From: Spirogloea muscicola | Lineage: Eukaryota; Streptophyta; Zygnematophyceae; Spirogloeales; Spirogloeaceae | DNA: 64,000 nucleotides | NCBI GenBank assembly: GCA_009602725.1 | Contig: WELB01000083.1 | Span: forward strand, 59,830-123,829 | Direction: 5' to 3' | Shown here: positions 59,501 to 64,000 of the stretch, piece by piece | Position numbering within the stretch: the stretch's first letter is position 1 | Layout of the letters: each line of letters begins with the position of its first letter | Translations under genes and position numbers: made by a program | The notes under the pieces: generated by a model | The model's database searches: none | Seen by the model: only the letters and a program-made list of their open reading frames with translations | Told to the model about the DNA's origin: nothing

Positions 59501-62500
59501 GCTTCCAAGTCACCAATAGGCACGATTCTTTGGTTGCTGAAAATGACTGGTACGATATCAGGAATGCAAGGAGGAGGTCCAAGCATGGAGCAGGATCTTG
59601 CAGAGTGCACAAGATCTACGACGTAAGGAGCATCCAGTAATTGACATCCATATCGCAAGCTGTCCGGATAGACAAGCGCAACCACATGCTAACAACCTGC
59701 TTGAGCTGGGTACTGGAGGTGGGCACTCCTGAGGGGCCGCATCGCTGCAGAGAGGCAGTGCAAAGGGGTCGTGGAGATCCGGAGTGCGTCCAGAAGCAGC
59801 TCCACCTCCCCATGGTCAATAAACTCCCGGAGGTGCTGCAAGATACAAAGTACTGAACGATCAGCTCGAGGGCCCTGCTCAGGCGGCAGGGAGCTCACAA
59901 GCCCAGACTGATGAGAGCATAGAGCGGTCGTGGGCTGAGATGGAGGTGGTGAGTGGGACCATGCTGCTCTGTGAGCAACCCGCAATGGCGCAATGTGCCT
60001 TGAAGCCCAGAACAACGAGACTAAACTTCATTGATGCAGTCACAGAGCGGCTGATCTTGAACGCCACAAGCTTGAGAGCACCTTGGTGTGGGGCCACAGG
60101 TCTGGCACAATGCGGAGCTGGCAGAGCTCCTGCCCTCTTCTCCATTCAACGTCAAACTGGACGCTGACGTTCGGAACGACCTGGGAGATGAAGGCAAAGG
60201 CCACGGCCGTGGGACCAAGTGCTATCAATCGGAATGACCGGCGCCTCACTTCCCACCTCCACTCAGCTTCCAAATCACGGCTGTTCGGGTCTGCCCCTCC
60301 CCGACGAGCGGGCGGCATCAGCGGCTGCCCGAGCAGCAGACGTTGAAGGCTCAAGCCAAAGTGCCTTGCCTGTGCATGGAAGAGGCCCTGTGGCATAAGT
60401 ACACTAGCAAGGCCACAAGCCTGTCAGGACGTTCATGCACTTATGCAGATGTCTTCTCCCAGTGAATGCTTAGTCACTCTTCTCAGCCTCACCTTCCAAG
60501 CCCGCCGAAGGTCAGCGACCATGGCCGCCACGCACCCGGCTTCAACATTGTCAAAAGTCAGCCGGAGCCCCTCCTTTGTAGCCTTCATATTCTCACTCCC
60601 CCTAGAAGGGCTCAGATACTGCGTGGAAGTGGTGCTCATGCTGCCATCCTCCTCAATGACGGTGGTCTTGCCAGGGTCGCTCTCGGCCTTCCCATGCCCT
60701 GCTGCCGGCCCTTGGTCGCCGCCGCCACGCTGACTCTCAAGCTGGCTCATGGCTGTGTAGTATGGGTCTCTCACGAGCACCTCCCAGCCTCCCTCCTCCC
60801 ACTCCGACACGCGCAAGAGGATCTGCAGCCAACCGAGATCGCTCTCTGCATCGAGCAACCCGAGCACCTCCCTCCTCTCGGCCTCCTTACCACTCCCCTC
60901 CATCTGGGCATCCTGCTGGAAACTCGTGAGGCGCGACGCCGGGGGGACCAGCCCAGAGATGCGGAACTTGAGGTCGCAGGACGGGCTCTCCAGCCCAATG
61001 TGCTCTCTGACGGGGATGCGGAGGTCCGCAAGCTGGCTTGTCAGCGCTGCCAGCCGGATGCAGAGCCGCGATGCCCTGAGAGCCGTGAGGAGTAGACCGA
61101 GGTAGATTGCATCGGGTCCTCTACTCTTGTTGGCAAGTGTGACAATGTCAGTCAAGCTCTTCCCAGCCAGTGAGTGGCACGGTGCTTGCTGTCTGCTTTC
61201 CAGTCTCCTTTTCAGCATCCGCACACCCCCTGATTGAAGTTCGCTGCTCATGTCTCCCCACTTCCGCTTGGGCGCCTGCTTCTCCTCGTAAACTGCAGGT
61301 ACTCAAGCATGAACATCACACATGAACAGCACAAGGACATGTAAAGGCATGGCCTGAGGGAGCACATTATCAGATTGTGGACAGCAAAAGACTACATCTG
61401 GGTAATGCAGACAGGACTGCATGAGCCAGCCATTGCAGGATCAGTTATACATTTTTGCTATACAGTACAATAGCAGGAGAGCATGAGCAATTAACAATAG
61501 TAGATGGTCTTCACATACCGACAATGCAAGCATGCAGTTGCACTACGAGAGCGGAAAGTCATGTAAAAAACAAGACAGTTGGGGTGAGGCGACTGACTAG
61601 CAGGATCAATGTCTGCATTCATGATGTTCGCGAGGATGGCCACCGACTTGCGCTCGTTGCCAGACTCTGGCGGGATATCCAGCCCTGCTGCGACTGTAGG
61701 CCCTCTGATTGCTTCCTGCGTCTGGGTACTAATTCCTCCTGCAATCAACAGCAAGCACTGTGTGCTATATTGTGACCTTTGATGTTCATCATATTCCCTG
61801 CACTGCGTGACTCACCCTACCAGGGAGGTATACTTACTCGGGATCATGTCAGTCTGATGCACCATATTCACCTCGAGGAAAATCGTTGAGTGGCTTGGCA
61901 TCAGCCCGCTGCTTGTGACTGATCACATCAATGTCATCCTTGTAAAGGCCCAGGATGGACTGATAGCCCGACGAGTTTCCTGCATCGCTGGCGAGCTCAG
62001 CTCTCAGTACCGCAAGCAGTGAAGAGGGTGAACAAGCTTATTGACGTAATCACCAGCAAGAAGTGAAGCCAAGCCACGCTTTTGAGGTGAACAAGACCGC
62101 GTCAGAGACATAATGTGACAAACATAAATGACCCATTTCACAATGTCCCGGAGGGCCGAGACGGGTGCTCGCGCTGCACCAGACGGCAGATGGGTGCTCG
62201 CGCGGCACCAGACAGCAAGCTGCGGGCTCTACTATGAACGTTATGCTGGGATTACCTGGGTGGGTGGCCTCCAGCGGAGCCTCATTGATTGTCATGTCCA
62301 TATCTTGACCAACTGCACCATCGCGATGCGCTGAAGCAGCCTGTGGAGGCGGAAGCATTGCAGCACTTCCTTCCACCAACTGATGTGACTGGTTTTTGAA
62401 ATTGGGTAATGGGTCACAGCAAGCCTCATCCTGTAGAGCATCAGGTGCAAGTTTTATCCCTGCCTGCAGGCCATCAGAACCATTGCGACTAGCTTCATTC

Positions 62501-64000
62501 TGGAGTTGTGGCAGCCCCTCTGGCAATCCTTGCACCTGCTCTAGGAGATTCTCTGCAGCAGCAACCATGGCGTCATCGGCAAGAACCTCATCAATTGCAG
62601 AGGCGCTTGTATTGGGTCCCACACTGGCCTCTTGCAAAAGGGGCACGTCTGCTGTAACCATGCCTGACAGCTTCGAGGCAGGTGGGGAGGCCGCGGTCTG
62701 GGACAGGTCTTCAGCCTCCAAGTGTGGAAGCTGTGCAACAACCTGACCATCGAGCAGATCTTCAGACGCAGTAAGTGGTGCAGCCTCCAGAGCATCCGCT
62801 CTCCCCAACAAAGAGCCGCGGCCGTCGTCCCCTGCGTTGGCTGCTGCAACTTCTGTTGCTGCATTCCTGCTGCCTTCTTCGACCTCCACCTCGGCCATAG
62901 AAGCTGCGACGGCACCCGCGAGTGGTGTGAGCTGTCGTGGCCCCTGCGCTTCCACCAACCCCATCATGTCGTGGACCATGGAGTTGAGGTCGTTGTCACC
63001 ATTTGCTGCCTCATATGCTGCACTGTCCTTGCCTGGTAGCTCCACATGTTGCCCTTGGTCTTGCATCGCAGAGTCGCTTGAGACATCCTTCTCCAAGATA
63101 CTGCAGGGCTCTTGCATCAGTGCCAGCATTGGATCACCGTCGTTGAAAGTCCGTGAGCCAATGTTGAGGCACATCCACCGCATGACCTGCCAGCTTGATG
63201 TTGCGTCAGGAAGGCAAGCATGAAGTACGTGCCAGCTTTGATGCAACAATTTGCACGTGCAATATCAGTCCTCCCCAGTGACCCAAACGGCTGCCAGCAT
63301 GCGCTACCTTTCGCCACAAAAACAATGTCAACCTAACCCTGGAATATTGGCCCTAAACCCTGGTAACGAAGCTGCCAACACTGCGTGCTGCGCCAAACTA
63401 TCTGCACCAACTATTGAGATCTCGTGACTAAACTTCCAGAGCAGATTCAAGCGAGGTGTCACTGCAGCAGCAGTTGCTAGGTGCAGGTTTCACTAGGTAC
63501 TTAAGAGGACTTCTCTTGTAGACCTCCACAACTCTTCTATGCTTTGTCTTACGGACTGAGTTGTGCATGTAGTGATGTATGCACTCCATGCTCACAAATA
63601 TTCCTAAGTCAACTGACCTTGGGCTTCGCCAGGGTGCTTGCCGTGCCGCTCATTTGCAAGAGCAAAAAGGTCGGCTGCAGGCCCTCGTCCAACTGCAAGG
63701 CGAGGTAGTAGTCACCCAAGGTGCTGGGAATCTGCAGCACGAGGCAGGTGGCGGCAGCCCCCAAGGGCGGGCCACCCGACGGCATACACAGATTGTCGGC
63801 GCCGCGCTCAAGCGGCAGAAGCGAGAGGGAGGATGCCAGCGCTGCCAGATGGCCGAGAAAGGCGGAAGCCCGCAGCGCAGCGAGGGCGTCAGCCGGCGCA
63901 ATGCGGTCATGCCGCATGGCCTCCTCCAGGTCTTGGAGAACGGAGGAGGCTGCGCCCGTCTGCCTGTCTGTCAGGTGCAGCATGAACCTTCCAGACCTGC
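56515..64000 (-). CDS. MED14: Mediator complex subunit 14 (MED14), C-terminal two thirds or so; runs off right edge
   Basis: MED14 is the backbone subunit linking the head, middle and tail of the Mediator co-activator. Secure exons (minus order): from beyond 64000 to 63618 (APADALAALRASAFLGHLAA, QIPSTLGDYYLALQLDEGLQ); 63186-62256 (starts VMRWMCLNIGSRTFNDGDP); part of 60433-61200 (ESDLGWLQILLRVSEWEEGG with WEVLVRDPYYTA, MVADLRRAWKVRLRR); about 60085-60360 (VSVQFDVEWRRGQELCQLRI); about 59690-59880 (VLCILQHLREFIDHGEVELL); about 57923-58080 (MRYLGLLWLFFQIPDLINSI); 57657-57443; 57312-56990 (SSGRNASVGWLPYCVVIKIQ); 56727-56515 (AMEGSHGGQACWDKAEDWEK). The GWLPYCV..K..Y and MEGSHGG.ACW stretches are diagnostic of plant MED14. 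Borders of the middle exons (58.3-59.6 kb and 61.2-61.9 kb) were not all resolved. The 931-nt exon is unusually long and mostly low complexity. Confidence 0.92.

Noticed and set aside
60466-61095. 209-codon plus-strand ORF
   Set aside because: Shadow of the MED14 exon on the opposite strand, which carries the recognisable ESDLGWLQILLRVSE motif.

Overview
This is a nuclear segment of a plant-lineage (Viridiplantae) genome, most likely a green alga. The genes are plant-type: ferredoxin C2, a plastid-type Hsp70, a DOG1-domain protein, a plant-type MED14, and a large glycine-rich membrane protein otherwise familiar from land plants. They are cut into many short exons by introns of roughly 80-350 bp. 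A stand-alone DOG1 domain and a very plant-like FDC2 would fit an early streptophyte alga, but I cannot separate that from a chlorophyte by eye. Gene starts sit in very GC-rich islands. Both long assembly gaps, and two of the three single-base N positions, fall in such islands.

Layout: TIM17 5' end (-, off the left edge); NADPH-cytochrome P450 reductase (-, 18 exons, 1513-6013); a block of LINE debris (6.1-9.7 kb); plastid-type HSP70 (+, 17 exons, 10356-15347); an ankyrin-repeat protein (-, 15899-17904); a DOG1-domain protein (-, 6 exons, 18496-20186); a gap plus LINE debris (20.2-22.4 kb); a giant glycine-rich multi-pass membrane protein (-, 23118-32648); the spliceosomal U1A/U2B'' protein (-, 34166-35914), divergent across a gap from ferredoxin C2 (+, ends 37451); ribosomal protein eL8/RPL7A (-, 38618-40553); LINE debris (40.7-42.6 kb); a nucleoside hydrolase (+, 9 exons, 42998-45583); a large LINE cluster (45.7-48.9 kb); an alpha/beta hydrolase (+, 9 exons, 49454-52176); COQ4 (+, ends 56105); and MED14 (-, 56515 to beyond the right edge).

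Most genes are conserved housekeeping genes with no operon-like logic: mitochondrial import and ubiquinone synthesis, plastid redox and chaperone functions, translation, splicing and transcription. Exon borders were placed by hand from GT..AG (once GC..AG) signals, reading-frame phase and known family sequence. Where exon lists are given, the exon lengths are phase-consistent except where I say otherwise.

The accessory DNA is almost entirely one group of 5'-truncated non-LTR retrotransposons (LINEs). Their open reading frame ends in a zinc-knuckle and restriction-like-endonuclease region closing with a conserved LTRGY-type C-terminus. The 3' UTRs carry a recurrent stem-loop (GGGCTGGC...GCCAGCCC and variants). 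Copies are stacked and nested at the intergenic sites. I saw no CRISPR array, no intact transposon, no prokaryote-like gene and no convincing virus-derived element.
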